From Helopsaltes ochotensis (lineage: Eukaryota; Chordata; Aves; Passeriformes; Locustellidae): DNA of 64,000 bases. Below the pieces are notes generated by a model. The model was not told where the DNA came from. It saw only the letters and a list, made by a program, of their open reading frames with translations, and did not search any database. Numbering within the stretch: position 1 is the stretch's first letter; each line of letters begins with the position of its first letter. The translations under genes and the position numbers were made by a program. Location of the stretch: the NCBI GenBank assembly GCA_013400155.1, contig VXBM01000057.1:254995-318994 (forward strand), written 5' to 3'. This document shows, piece after piece, positions 53,700 through 64,000 of the stretch.

Positions 53700-53998
53700 A
53701 TAGAGATGGGAACAGATTTTTTAATAGACCTTGTAGTGACATAATCTTAAACTAAAAAGAAGGCAGATTCAGACTAGATATAAGAATGAAATTTTCTAAG
53801 TTGAGGATGGTGAAACACTGGCACGAAGCTGCTCACATAGCTGGCAGATGCCCCATCCCTGGAAATATTCAAAGTCAGGTTGAACAGGGACATGGGCAAC
53901 CTCATCAATGTGAAGATGTCCATGCTCATTGCAGGGGCATTGGACTAGAAGATATTTAGGGGTCCTTTTCAACACAAACTTTTGTATGATGCTATGAC
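53700..53998 (+). mobile_element. CR1 LINE 3'-end fragment
   Basis: Reads GGTGAAACACTGGCACGA, GATGCCCCATCCCTGGAAAT, GTCCATGCTCATTGCAGGGG and TTGGACTAGAAGATATTTAG, ending ATGATGCTATGAC: the CR1 3' untranslated end in plus orientation, moderately diverged. Confidence 0.88.
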
Positions 53999-56900
53999 AA
54001 AGCCAGGGTTGATTTCAGGGAATGGAAACCCTGGGAGCTCACATGTGGGAAAGGGGAAGGACATCAAACTGGGGTTCTCAGTTAACCTATACACATGCAC
54101 ACACACACGTCCATTCAGAAAAACAGTATTTCAGGAAAACAGTAAAGAGACATCCTGGAACCATCAGATCCCTGCTCCAAGCTGGGCTGCTGCATGCTGT
54201 TCACAGTCCCTAGAGCAACCCCTGCACTTGCAATTAATTAACAATGATACATGCAGATGAGAACAACTCCCAGCCCCTGCTGCCTGTGTGACTGAGAGCC
54301 ATGGTAGCAGCTGGACCAAGGGAAGGGCTTGAACTTCCCTGCAAAGGCTGTCTCCGGGTTCCTTATTGCATGCCAGCTCCAAGACCACAGCATGTGCCCT
54401 CATGCACAGCCCACTTTGCAGAGGCAGCTCCCATTTGGCATTGAAGACCAAGGAAGATACCTCTCAGTAAGGCTGCAGCTGCGGTGGGATGGCAGGCAAT
54501 TACAGGCAGATTGGTTCTTTTGCCACCCAGGTTACAGCGCTCACAAAGAGGATTTTTAGGTCTTTGTGAAGAAAAGTGCCACCTTCACTGGAAAAAACAC
54601 TCCCTTGTGGAAACCTGTACAGAAACCAAGAGTAGCTGTGCCTCGGTCAGGGCCCACACCAAAGCTGCCACCATGAGTCACAGGCATCTTTCACAACGCC
54701 AAAAGGTGTCAAGTGCACTTTGATTCCTCGAGATGGGGAACAAGACAGGATGGAAATATGGAAAAGGCAGCTCCTTCTTCCCCAAGTGCCTTCAATTGTT
54801 TGGGGAGCAGGGAGCTGTGGGAGGCAGAAAGGAGAGTAGCAGGTTTATCTGATGCCTTTTATAAAGCCACCTGCTGCAGAGACTGTTAGCCATGGGAGCA
54901 GCCAGCCCAGCTGGAGCCATCACCCGAAGGAACTCCACCTGAGGGCAGAGGGAAGGAGACTAGCAAGGAGAGAAGTTGGGTTGTGCATGAAAGGGATGCC
55001 GAGTGGGAAGCCCAGCATCACAGTGTTTGGGCCACCAATTCTGGTGGCTTTGCACCCCAGTGTCCTGCCTGGCCAGGACAGCATGACACACCTGGGGATA
55101 GCAGGGACTTCACTGCTGAGCTGGTGGAGAAAGCAGGCACGTTTCAAGCCCTTGTACAGCTGCTCTCAGCTGCTGAGCTCCAGCCAGCCCTCCTCACGGC
55201 TGATGCCCATCACCCATCTGCGCAGTGTGGAGCTGCAGACATGTGGCTCTGCAAAGCGTGACTGTTTTGACCTCCTTCCAGTGCGACAGGTGCTCATGTA
55301 TGGTGACAAGACTTGTCCCCATCACTTGCATCATCCCCAGGAATTCCCCCTGCCCACAACATCTAAGCATAGCTACAGTCATGTACCTGCTGCAGGGCAC
55401 AGCAGAGCCAAGCAGACCAGAGCAGGCAGCCCATCACACCCACCACACCAGCCTGCTCTCACCTCCTCCATGGAAAAGATCTGGAGAGTCAAATGGCCCT
55501 GGAGCACCAGAGATAAGAAGGAAATCATAGGATTTTGGGACAAGAACTGGGGTTCATGATTTGCCCGCCCCCTACCCCCCTCCAAAATCATACATATCAC
55601 AGGCAGAAGGCCCAGCACAGGGGATGAATGCGACAGAGATAGTCAGCAAACAGACTCTGCTGTGCCAGTGCTGCAGGCTGGCATTGCCTGCACCCACTGC
55701 ACCACTGTCCTGCCCCGTTCTGCCTATACTCACTGGCCATAGCTGCCCACACCAGTGCAAGGGGTGTTGGGAGTGACGGACATGATGGAGAAAAACACAA
55801 GAAATGGTTTTTTTCCCTTCAGGCAGAGAAGGAAGTGTCACATCTGGACATGTACAGCAGCAGAGCTGGGAAAAAGACAAGACATTGGGAGAAGAGAAAC
55901 TGTGGGCTGGGAGGCACAGCATTGCCCAGAGGATGTGAGACAGATGGCAGATTTGGCAGCGGGGTGGTCACAGAGAGACCTGCAAGCTTTTTCCACTGTG
56001 AGAGCAGAAACAGCACAACACTGTGTAGCAGCTGCCAGCCCAGCCTGGCAGGTTTGCTGGGGGGGTTGCACCCCTTCAAACGTGCTGCATCCAAAAGGCA
56101 GCATCAGAGATGCTTCATAGGCAATTCAGCCTTGGAAAAAGCCTGTCTAGGATCAGGGAGAAAATGGGAGAGAAGGCAGAGATATTGCCCCTGGCGTCCC
56201 TTCACAAGCCTACCTTCCCTGCACACAGGGCCACACAGGCAGCTCAGTGAAGGGCTGGCAGCCCCTGTGCTGATTTGCCCACTTTGCCAGCAGCACGGGG
56301 TCCTCAGGCAGCCACCCTCTGCCCCCCAAATAAACACTGCTTGCTAGAAACAGAAAAGAATGGGAAATTAAATGAGGCATTGCAGAAGATGGCTGCAAAA
56401 CCTCCCCAAGTTCATGCCTCCTTGTCTTTCCAGGGTGGTTTGGGTACAACAGAGCCAGCACTAGGAATACAGCTGGCTGAAGAAATTTGGGGACCCAGTA
56501 CCAGCAGGATGGTTTCTCTCTCTATGATCCTCTCCATCCTGCAGGGCTCAGTATCCCAGCAAGAGCCACTGCAAGCCTCTCCACAGCCCAGCAGCTATTG
56601 AGGCCCTGCCACAATTAGGAATCCGACAGGCTCTGTGTCCATTTTGGAAGAGATGTTTGGGGATGCAGCATTAACATGGAGCTGTTTGTGGAATGGCTGG
56701 GTATCCTGGCCCAGTCCCAGACAAGACTCCTGCTTTATGCCTGGCTTTGTATATTCTGTTCTCCCTTCCTGCATCCCCACCCTGCACATCCCAACTTGCC
56801 ACCGTGTACTGTGGCTCTGCACGGAGCACCCTGAGAACCTGATCCCACATTCGGCCTCTGCAGCACCAGCAAGGCATTTACTAAATGAGTGAGGGTCTCC

Positions 56901-58026
56901 ACCTCCTCATCCACTATGTGACTGATGTAAGGGGCAGTTTGGTGCTCACTGTGCTTCATAGCTGCCATCCCTGCTCTGGGAAGCATCTCCCCCCCTGGAA
57001 ACACCTTCAGCCAGTTTGGGAAAATGCAAGGTGCGAATGCATGAGACCTCAGCACAGCTGCCACCTCCCAGACTGGCTCCCTGGGGCAACCAGCACTTCC
57101 AGTAAAGCATGGGCACATCATGCAGTGAAATACCCCTCTGCTTCACTTACTGCCAGCAGAACAGCTGCACTCACTAGAGACAAAATCTGTGCAACCATAG
57201 ATGCTATGGAGGTTCTGGCTCATCCCAACATCCTTGTGCCCACCTCAGCTCTGGGAGGGTGAGCAGAGCCCTGAACAGGCAACCAAAATTTAAGTGCCAG
57301 TGGGCACCAAAATTTAAGTGAAGCTGAATCCCACAAGGTTGCTTTTTCTCTGGGGATACACTGATACCTGCAGGACACACTGGTCTCCAAATCCTGCCAG
57401 CTGTTTTCCATGCTTCTCCTAGCAGCACAGCTCTTTCACAGGGCACATGAATGTCATGCTAGAGGGAGGGGACCAAGAAGTAACAAAAGCCAGGTGTAAG
57501 GAGACACAGGAGGACACTGGAAAGGCTCCTCCTAATGCTCATCATGTCACGGAGAGACCCAGTGCTAAATGAGCTGCAGGACCAGACTGAACCCGAGAGC
57601 TCCCCCAGTGCTGCCGCTGCTGTGCAGAGCACCAGGCCGGCCACGCACAGGGAATGGCCACAAAACCCATCTGCCCAGATTAGCTCTGTTCAGTCGGGGG
57701 GGAGATACCTGCTGACACAAACACTCTCCCTGCTTTCTACCTCTCAAACAAGGTGAGCTTTGAGGAACACAGAGCTTTCCCCAGGGTGTTCAAGGAGCAC
57801 ACCAGCCTGCAGCACAGAGAGCAGGACTGGAGCCAAGGGTCAGCAGGGTCCCACCAAATGCCTCTGCAGCTCTTCTCCTGCCCCAGGGGATGGAGAAGAC
57901 ACAGCACTGGCACGGAGGACTCCCATGGGCAGCTGGGGAGTTGGATGGATACCCCCAAGTATCGTTCCCAGCTTGAACTTTTAATGCTACACATGTACAG
58001 AAATTTATGCTGCCTCCAGGATATTT

Positions 58027-58200
58027 ACCATAAAACAAAAGCAAAACAAACAAAACCCAAAACAACAACATAAACCAAAACCAACCCCCCTAAAAACCAG
58101 AACAAAACAAAAAAACCAAACCAACAAAAACAACAAAAAACCCCGAACCAACCCACCCCCCCAATACCCCCAAAAAGCAAAAAAACAAGGCCCAAAGAAA
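58027..58200 (-). repeat. A/C-only low-complexity tract with G4-like motif on the minus strand
   Basis: The plus strand is almost only A and C for about 170 bases, with AAAAC and AACC units. On the minus strand, which is the TMEM63C sense strand, 58171-58141 reads five G, TATT, seven G, T, three G, seven bases, four G, which fits the G3+N1-7 quadruplex rule. Confidence 0.8.
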
Positions 58201-60194
58201 TGTGGAATGACATCTCTTCTCTGCTGAAACAAACTGCAACATGACTTTTAAGTGGGCTAGAAATTCACCTCCTCATTATGGAGGGAAAGAAACCCCTGAA
58301 GTTTAACTCTGTGCAGGGAGTGACCCAATAAACAGCTGGTCCTTCAGACACAGCTGCCAGGATGAAGGAATCCTGAAACCTGGAGCATACATAAAGCTAT
58401 AGTCATCAAAGTGTATATATGTACCTAAGACAAGACAGAGGGCATGGTCACAGTTTCTCTAAGTTCAGTTACTAAAGTTTTCCACAGCTAGCTTTTTCCA
58501 GCCCACTGTGTAGGATATCAGAGGACTGTATTTGCAAAGATGTCCACCCTCTGACTCTGAAACAACTGAATAAAGCATGAAAGTCTTTAAAATGCACAAT
58601 TCTCAGGAGGTTACATAGCCACTACCACAATTATTATCAATATTCCCTTTGTTTGGAGTTTCTTTGTATTTAAAGAAGGAAGAAACTGATGAAATTTCAT
58701 GGAGGAAAACATAAGAAATTAAAACCTTGGATAAAAGAAAATTAAGCTTTATGAAAACCTCCCAACAGAAAAATCAAATGAAACTGCTTGATGAGAAGAT
58801 TAGCAGCAGTAATATGAAAGGAAAAAGCAATAAAGAGGACTTGGAACCAGCACAAATAAAAGAATTATGACCCTTGGAAACATACACCTGACTGAAAAGT
58901 AATCAGATTTTGTCTGATCTAAAAACTTTTTAAATTAAAAAGACAGTCAATTTAAAACTGGAAATTATTAAAACCTACATTATAAGACCTCATATCCCTC
59001 TCATCAGTGAAAAATAGAAATTCATGCAGAAATCCTTGCTGCCAGATCTGCTCAGTGGCTGAGAACCTGGAGCTAAAGCCTGATGAACTGCAAAAGTGGC
59101 TCTGACAGCAACAACCTTTTTTTGAAAGTAGAGGGGGAAAAATGTTTCCATTAACTCAGTACACATTACAGTACAGATTAGTTTAGTAAAACTTCTGAAA
59201 AATTACTGCAGGTTAATGCAAGAAAACCCAGTTCCCTTTCAAAGCCTAACGAAGATGAACAGCGAGAGGATTATCTCTACTAGTTCTGAATTCTTAAATG
59301 TTAAAAAATAATCAGGTTATATCACTGGCTATATTTTGTATCTCCTATAACAAAATTTTGTTCCTATGATTTGGTATTATAAAAATACAATATAGTACAG
59401 CAGTATAGCATTGTTAAATTCATTACATATATAAGTAATGTCTTCATAAACTTATTCTCTTTCCTTTTGTGAACTCACACATTTTAAGCAGTTTTATTTA
59501 ACCAACTAGAAATCACCTTTCAAATGCTCACATTCTGCATTTTCAATTGGAATGCATTTTCCATTGAAATACAGCTGGACCAAATCCATAATAAATAATT
59601 AAGTGTTATCTAGTAAGAAATGCATCACTCACCATTTTGTAATGCAAGAAATATAGATACTAAGTATCTAAAAAACTATATGTTAGCTATAAACTCACTC
59701 AAGCACAGTGCAGCCTCCTGCTAGCCCTAAGCATCACATCATGCTCATCACTGAGAATCAACTTGTCCTTAGGAAAAGAGCAGAAGAACAAACACAGTGA
59801 GATTAAAAACAGGTACTTAGGTCGTGGCTTTCTGATTGTTAACTTAAATCCTCACTTTAATTCATCCATCCTATTTGAGGAGGTCAAGAGCCAAACAAGG
59901 CACAGACCAAGTTTACTCTGAAGTCTATAAAGTTTGTTTCATTTTTCTGTTAACTTCGCCATTACACTTCCACATCATTCTGCCCCCCCTGAGAAAAGCA
60001 GCTCAGAAACACAATGAACAGTGCATATCCCCAGCCTGGAGCCTGCAAGCCCTGGCAGTCTCCTAGTCTCGTAGAGATCTCCAGAATACTGCTTGCAGAC
60101 AAAGGGAAGCTAGGCCAACCTCAGCTTCTGGTCATTTCTCTAATGCTGCCTTGGGGATTACCCCACAGGGACTGAATTTGTCAGAAGACAGGAC

Positions 60195-60340
60195 AAATAA
60201 GCTCAGAAGCACTGAGGCTGAAGGGAGGTCATGTAGTCCCACCTCCCTTCTCCAAGTAGTGTCAGCTAGAAGAGGTTCCTCTGGGCCATGTCCAAGCAGG
60301 TTTTGAGTATCTCAAAGTATGAACATTCTGCTCCAAAACA
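60195..60340 (-). mobile_element. CR1 LINE fragment, minus orientation
   Basis: The plus strand carries the complement of the CR1 3' region: AGTCCCACCTCCCTTCTCCA, GTCAGCTAGAAGAGGTTCCT, GGGCCATGTCCAAGCAGGTT and TTGAGTATCTCAAAGTATG. Diverged; boundaries are approximate. Confidence 0.72.
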
Positions 60341-63300
60341 CAGCCTTGCCAAGACCATCGCAACCTGCTGTTGGAACCAGATCCTCCAGCCAGGTGTGTC
60401 CCAAGCCCCACGTTACTAGAGGTTGTCCCAGTGCTGGCTGGGATGCTACTGCACAGCTGCCTGTGGTCCATGGCCAGCCACTTCCATGCCTCAAGAGTCA
60501 CCCAGCTTGCCAGCCCTCAAAGGATCTCAGGACCTCAGCCTGTGCCAATTCCCTGGTGTGTCACCTTAGTGTGGATGACCTTGCTGCATGCATAGCCCAG
60601 CAAGAGGATTCCTCTGATTGGGTCACCTTGGCTTGGCCAATGCAGGGGCCCCAGACCTTGCCTCAGGACACCACAGGCTCACTTTGGGCAACAGCTGGGA
60701 ACCACTCCCCAGCTACATTTCCAAAACTGTTGTTTGCCCTAACTTCCATACCCCCAGCTTCCCTGAATTTTAGTCTCCCCTTGCCCATCCAAAACAGCAC
60801 ATTAGAGGCTCATTGTCTCAACCTCCATCCCCTCCTGCCCCATCTGTCTCCTACCACCAACTCCCAGCTAATAACAAAGTGTTCTCCAGTGAAGCAGGGC
60901 CAGAGCACTTTCCTATCTCTCTTAGAGGAACTCGAAATTACATGATGACATATTTTTCCACCTCTCACAAGCTGCCTTTTAGCAGTTGGGGGTGCAGTGG
61001 AGCTTCTCTTTGTTCAGATCTTGCCTTCCTCTCTCTTCACCCACAAATGTGCGGATGACAAGACACAAGACTTTGGTGCTGGGGAAGGGGGAATCAGGTG
61101 ACCCAAAGTTTTCACATGCTCCCACTGAACAGGAGCACTGAATCTCTCTGCTCTGCTACTCCATTTTAAACACATCTTTATTTAAGATCAAACTATGACT
61201 GCAAGGAGCCCCACCTTGGTCAAAATGGTAACTCCAGCTTCTCATGGGGACTCTGCTTGGAACTAAAAACTGATTCCAGTGTTGAAATGTTTCTATGCAA
61301 TGGTGTTCATGCTCCTCAGAGGTAGGACAAAATTATGTTAGGTGAGGGTGACATAGGGACCAGGGCAGCAGGCTAGGAGAGCTAAGTCTATGCCCCCCTC
61401 CAAGCTATTATGCAGAGACCCAGAGGGACTTGCCGTGCCCTTTCTCACCCATTAACCACCAACAATACTGCCCCCGGCGATGGGAAGGACATGCACCGCT
61501 CTCTGTCTGTCCCATTGTTGCAGTAATAGTTCGAGCAAACTGCTGACTCTGTCCCCACCTAATAACCAGGTGTGACCACAGCCTAATTACTAGTCTCAGA
61601 CACATTTGAAGCAGTAACTTCAAACAAGCTTTGAAAGGATATTTAGGCACCTTAAAGTGCAGGTAGATGCCAAGTGGGATCTTTTAAGGCTCTAAATTCT
61701 CTTGTGACAGTTGGTTAGAGACTGAATGTGTTCAAGCCACAGCTGAAGGAAATTAGGACTAGAGCTGCTCCTCCTGAAACAATCTCAAAGCAAACCTGCT
61801 TTTGCTCTGAGTATAGCACATCAGCAATTCAGTGTTTTCTTCAAACTTAGGGCTAAGTACACAAAATATATTTACAGCAACTAAAGTAAGTAAGAAACAC
61901 AGGAGTGACAACAGTAGAAGGCTTTGGTGTTTGTAGGACTCCTGGAGGAGTCAGCATTTGCACAGCACACTGATGTTTGCCAAGGACTTTAGGTGATTGA
62001 TTAGTTTAATATCAATTGAATTCACTTGTGGGTGTTAGAAACATTTCTCCCTCTTCTTTGTGTTTTCAGAAAGCTCTCGAAGTCTCTTAAGATGGGAGTA
62101 TTTCCTGCAAGGAATATTTTAAAGCAGAGACACTCATCCTTTTACAGTTCTGCAGATGCAGGCTCTGAAGATGTGCTGAAACCTGCCTTATGTTCCCGTG
62201 GGCCAGAAGTCTCTGCATGGAAGGAGGACAGTATTTACCTGCAGGGGCCTACACACACCCCTGATCAGCATCCCCAGCAAGCATCACTACTTCTATCCTG
62301 CACAGAACCACCCTATGCTTACCACTGTCAGCAGCCACCAAACCAGAGATTAAATAGTTAACATCAGGGAAAGCTTTGAATTGGAATGGAGTTTCAGGAG
62401 CCAGGATGGAGCCATGAGAAGAAGGCAGAGGTTTAAGCTCACAGGGAAGCCAGAAAAGCCCATATGTGCTATGGAGTCAGAGGCTGCAGGGGTGCTGGTG
62501 GCCTCCCTGCTTTTATTTATTTACTTATTTGTTTGCCAGTGGCTCTTCGCCAGGATACTTTCAACAAATTCTTCCTGACAGAGCTGCTTCTGCTTCCCTC
62601 TCCATCTGTTGCCCAGCCTTGACCACCACTTTGCAGGGCAGCAGGGATGGCAGCGAGGCCAAGGCTCTAGTTTGATATCAGAGTCAGTCTTTATGCTCCC
62701 TATTTTTTTCCAATTTCTCCCCCCTGAATAAATACTGCAAACCATTAAAACCGCACCTTTTCTCCCAAATGGCATATTTTGTTGTCACTCTTCTGCTCAG
62801 ACAGGCAGCCTGACCAGTCCTACAGAACTGTAAATCTCCACATGGGGCAAAGTGCTTTCTCATACCTTGTTTCCCCACCCAGTTTTCCCTTCACACCCTG
62901 TTCCCCTGTGAGCTCCCTGAAAGTGGAAAAGGCTGGCATGTACATCAGTCCTGGAGAAGGTGGCTAAACAGTTAAAAGGAAAAAGATTTTCACGCAGAAA
63001 TAACACCTGTCAGCCAGACAAAGGTCTCTCTCTCTCATTCTCCTGGAAAACACTCCTTCTGTTCAGGAGGTTTCTGAATAGCAAACCCATTGTGCAGCCC
63101 TGCTGCTGCTAGTGAAGATGAGGAAGCAAGGAAGGGAGAAGGCAGGGCCTTCATCCATGGAAAAATCTGGATGAAGTCGTAAACTGGTGAAGAGCAGCTT
63201 GCCCAGAACATTAGATTGCCCTGACCTACCAGCCCTCTCAAAATCATCAGTATAACAAAACTGGAGGTTCCCCCTCCTCTCCCCTGCCAGCACAAAGCAT

Positions 63301-63699
63301 GTCTAACACCCTCAGGTGTAGCTCCCAGCAGGAGGATTCTGTGGCCAGGATGACGTGGAGACTGAGCACAAGCCACGACATGACACAGCGGTGGGGTGAC
63401 ATTTTATCTCACATCACAGGCCAGTGGCGTAGGCCAGTGCATGTGCACTGGGAAAGGACACTGAGAGGCTGGGGCTCACTCCCTGTTTCTGCCACCAACT
63501 TGTTCCAGCAGCCCAGGGAAGCCCCTGTGCCTTGCTGGGTCTCAGCCACCCATCAGGCGAGCAGACACAAGCAATAGTTACAAACACTTAGGCACATGGT
63601 CCAAGATGAAGGCGGGCAAACAGTGTCCAAACAGAGCCAAGTACACAGAAATCTCCCACAACAGCGACCCAAACCCCTCCGTGCCTCCCGGACTCGCAG

Positions 63700-64000
63700 A
63701 ACGGCCCTGGCGAGCTGTCCCAGGGAGATGCTGGCTTACCCGCCCAGTGAGCATCGCTCGCCGCAGTCGCACCCGGCAGGCGCAGCTCGGCGTGGGCGGG
63801 CCGGGGTCAGTCCCACGCACGCTTCCTCCCCACCCCGAGCACCAGGTCGTGCCCCCGGGTCCGTCCTGCACCCCAGGGGTGCCCCAGTCCCACTCGCTGG
63901 AGCCCCGCTGCCCGCCGGGCCTCCATCCCGCTGCCGCTCCCGCCGAGCCCCGCAGCCCGGACCGCGGCTCCCGTCCTGCCGCCGCCTCCCGCCCCGCACT
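63700..64000 (-). promoter_or_regulatory. TMEM63C: CpG island with candidate non-coding first exon of TMEM63C
   Basis: The last 300 bases are very GC-rich with many CpGs, unlike the 17 kb before them. On the minus strand GGGCG|GTAAGC gives a strong splice donor, the intron starting at 63739 and the exon ending at 63740. The TMEM63C coding exon at 45918 needs an upstream non-coding exon on this strand, so this is the best candidate. It could instead belong to a different gene beyond the window. In human the next gene on this side is CIPC. Confidence 0.45.

Larger units (their letters stand above)
45919..63738 (-). other. TMEM63C: TMEM63C 5' UTR intron (inferred) and flanking DNA
   Basis: No coding exon of TMEM63C or another gene was recognised over about 18 kb. 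The stretch holds CR1 fragments at 47.0, 53.7 and 60.2 kb, the 28S rRNA/poly(A) insert at 48.07 kb, an A/C-rich tract at 58.03 kb, and AT-rich unique sequence at about 58.6-59.7 kb. Further 5' UTR exons could hide here. Confidence 0.55.

Noticed and set aside
54852..55559. 235-codon open frame on the plus strand
   Set aside because: No family resemblance, low-complexity Pro/Ser/His composition, and located in the TMEM63C 5' intron with several overlapping frames on both strands. Judged chance.
57283..57320. Direct repeat ACCAAAATTTAAGTG about 23 bases apart
   Set aside because: Considered as a target-site duplication, but there is no element between the copies; a small local duplication.
58005..58232. 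Phe/Gly-rich minus-strand frames that look like membrane proteins
   Set aside because: Translation of the G/T-only low-complexity tract.

Overview
This window is vertebrate nuclear DNA, almost certainly from a bird. The genes are split into short exons with GT-AG introns, and the interspersed repeats I recognise are CR1-type LINEs, including tails ending in the ATTCTATGATTCT-like motif typical of avian genomes. I saw no Alu, B1 or L1 elements. The species cannot be fixed from sequence alone.

Three genes are recognisable, in the order known from human 14q24.3 (TMEM63C - NGB - POMT2), read here from the other side. (1) About 1.2-11.8 kb, plus strand: the last 12 coding exons of POMT2 (protein O-mannosyltransferase 2), 378 residues covering the rest of the MIR repeats and the C-terminal membrane domain. 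The first half of the gene lies left of the window. (2) About 24.05-28.42 kb, plus strand: the complete neuroglobin gene NGB, four exons and 161 residues, with both haem-ligand histidines and introns at the classic neuroglobin positions. A 190-base run of N covers the 5' UTR and core promoter in a CpG island. (3) About 34.5-45.9 kb, minus strand: the complete coding region of TMEM63C (OSCA/TMEM63 family), 22 coding exons and 830 residues, convergent with NGB. Its 5' UTR is spliced, and a GC-rich island with a good minus-strand splice donor at 63.74 kb is a candidate first exon. That would make 45.9-63.7 kb one long 5' intron.

The rest is intron or intergenic DNA: six CR1 fragments, a 23-bp minisatellite inside a TMEM63C intron, low-complexity tracts, and one unusual object. 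At 48.07-48.42 kb, about 264 bases of near-canonical 28S ribosomal RNA sequence are followed by one N and exactly 90 A's. This is either a very young rRNA retrocopy or an assembly artefact, and it is the most interesting item here. I found no new multigene system: apart from that insertion the window is an ordinary conserved vertebrate gene neighbourhood. The three genes are neighbours by synteny and do not form a known pathway: POMT2 is an ER glycosyltransferase, NGB a cytosolic haem protein and TMEM63C a membrane channel-family protein.
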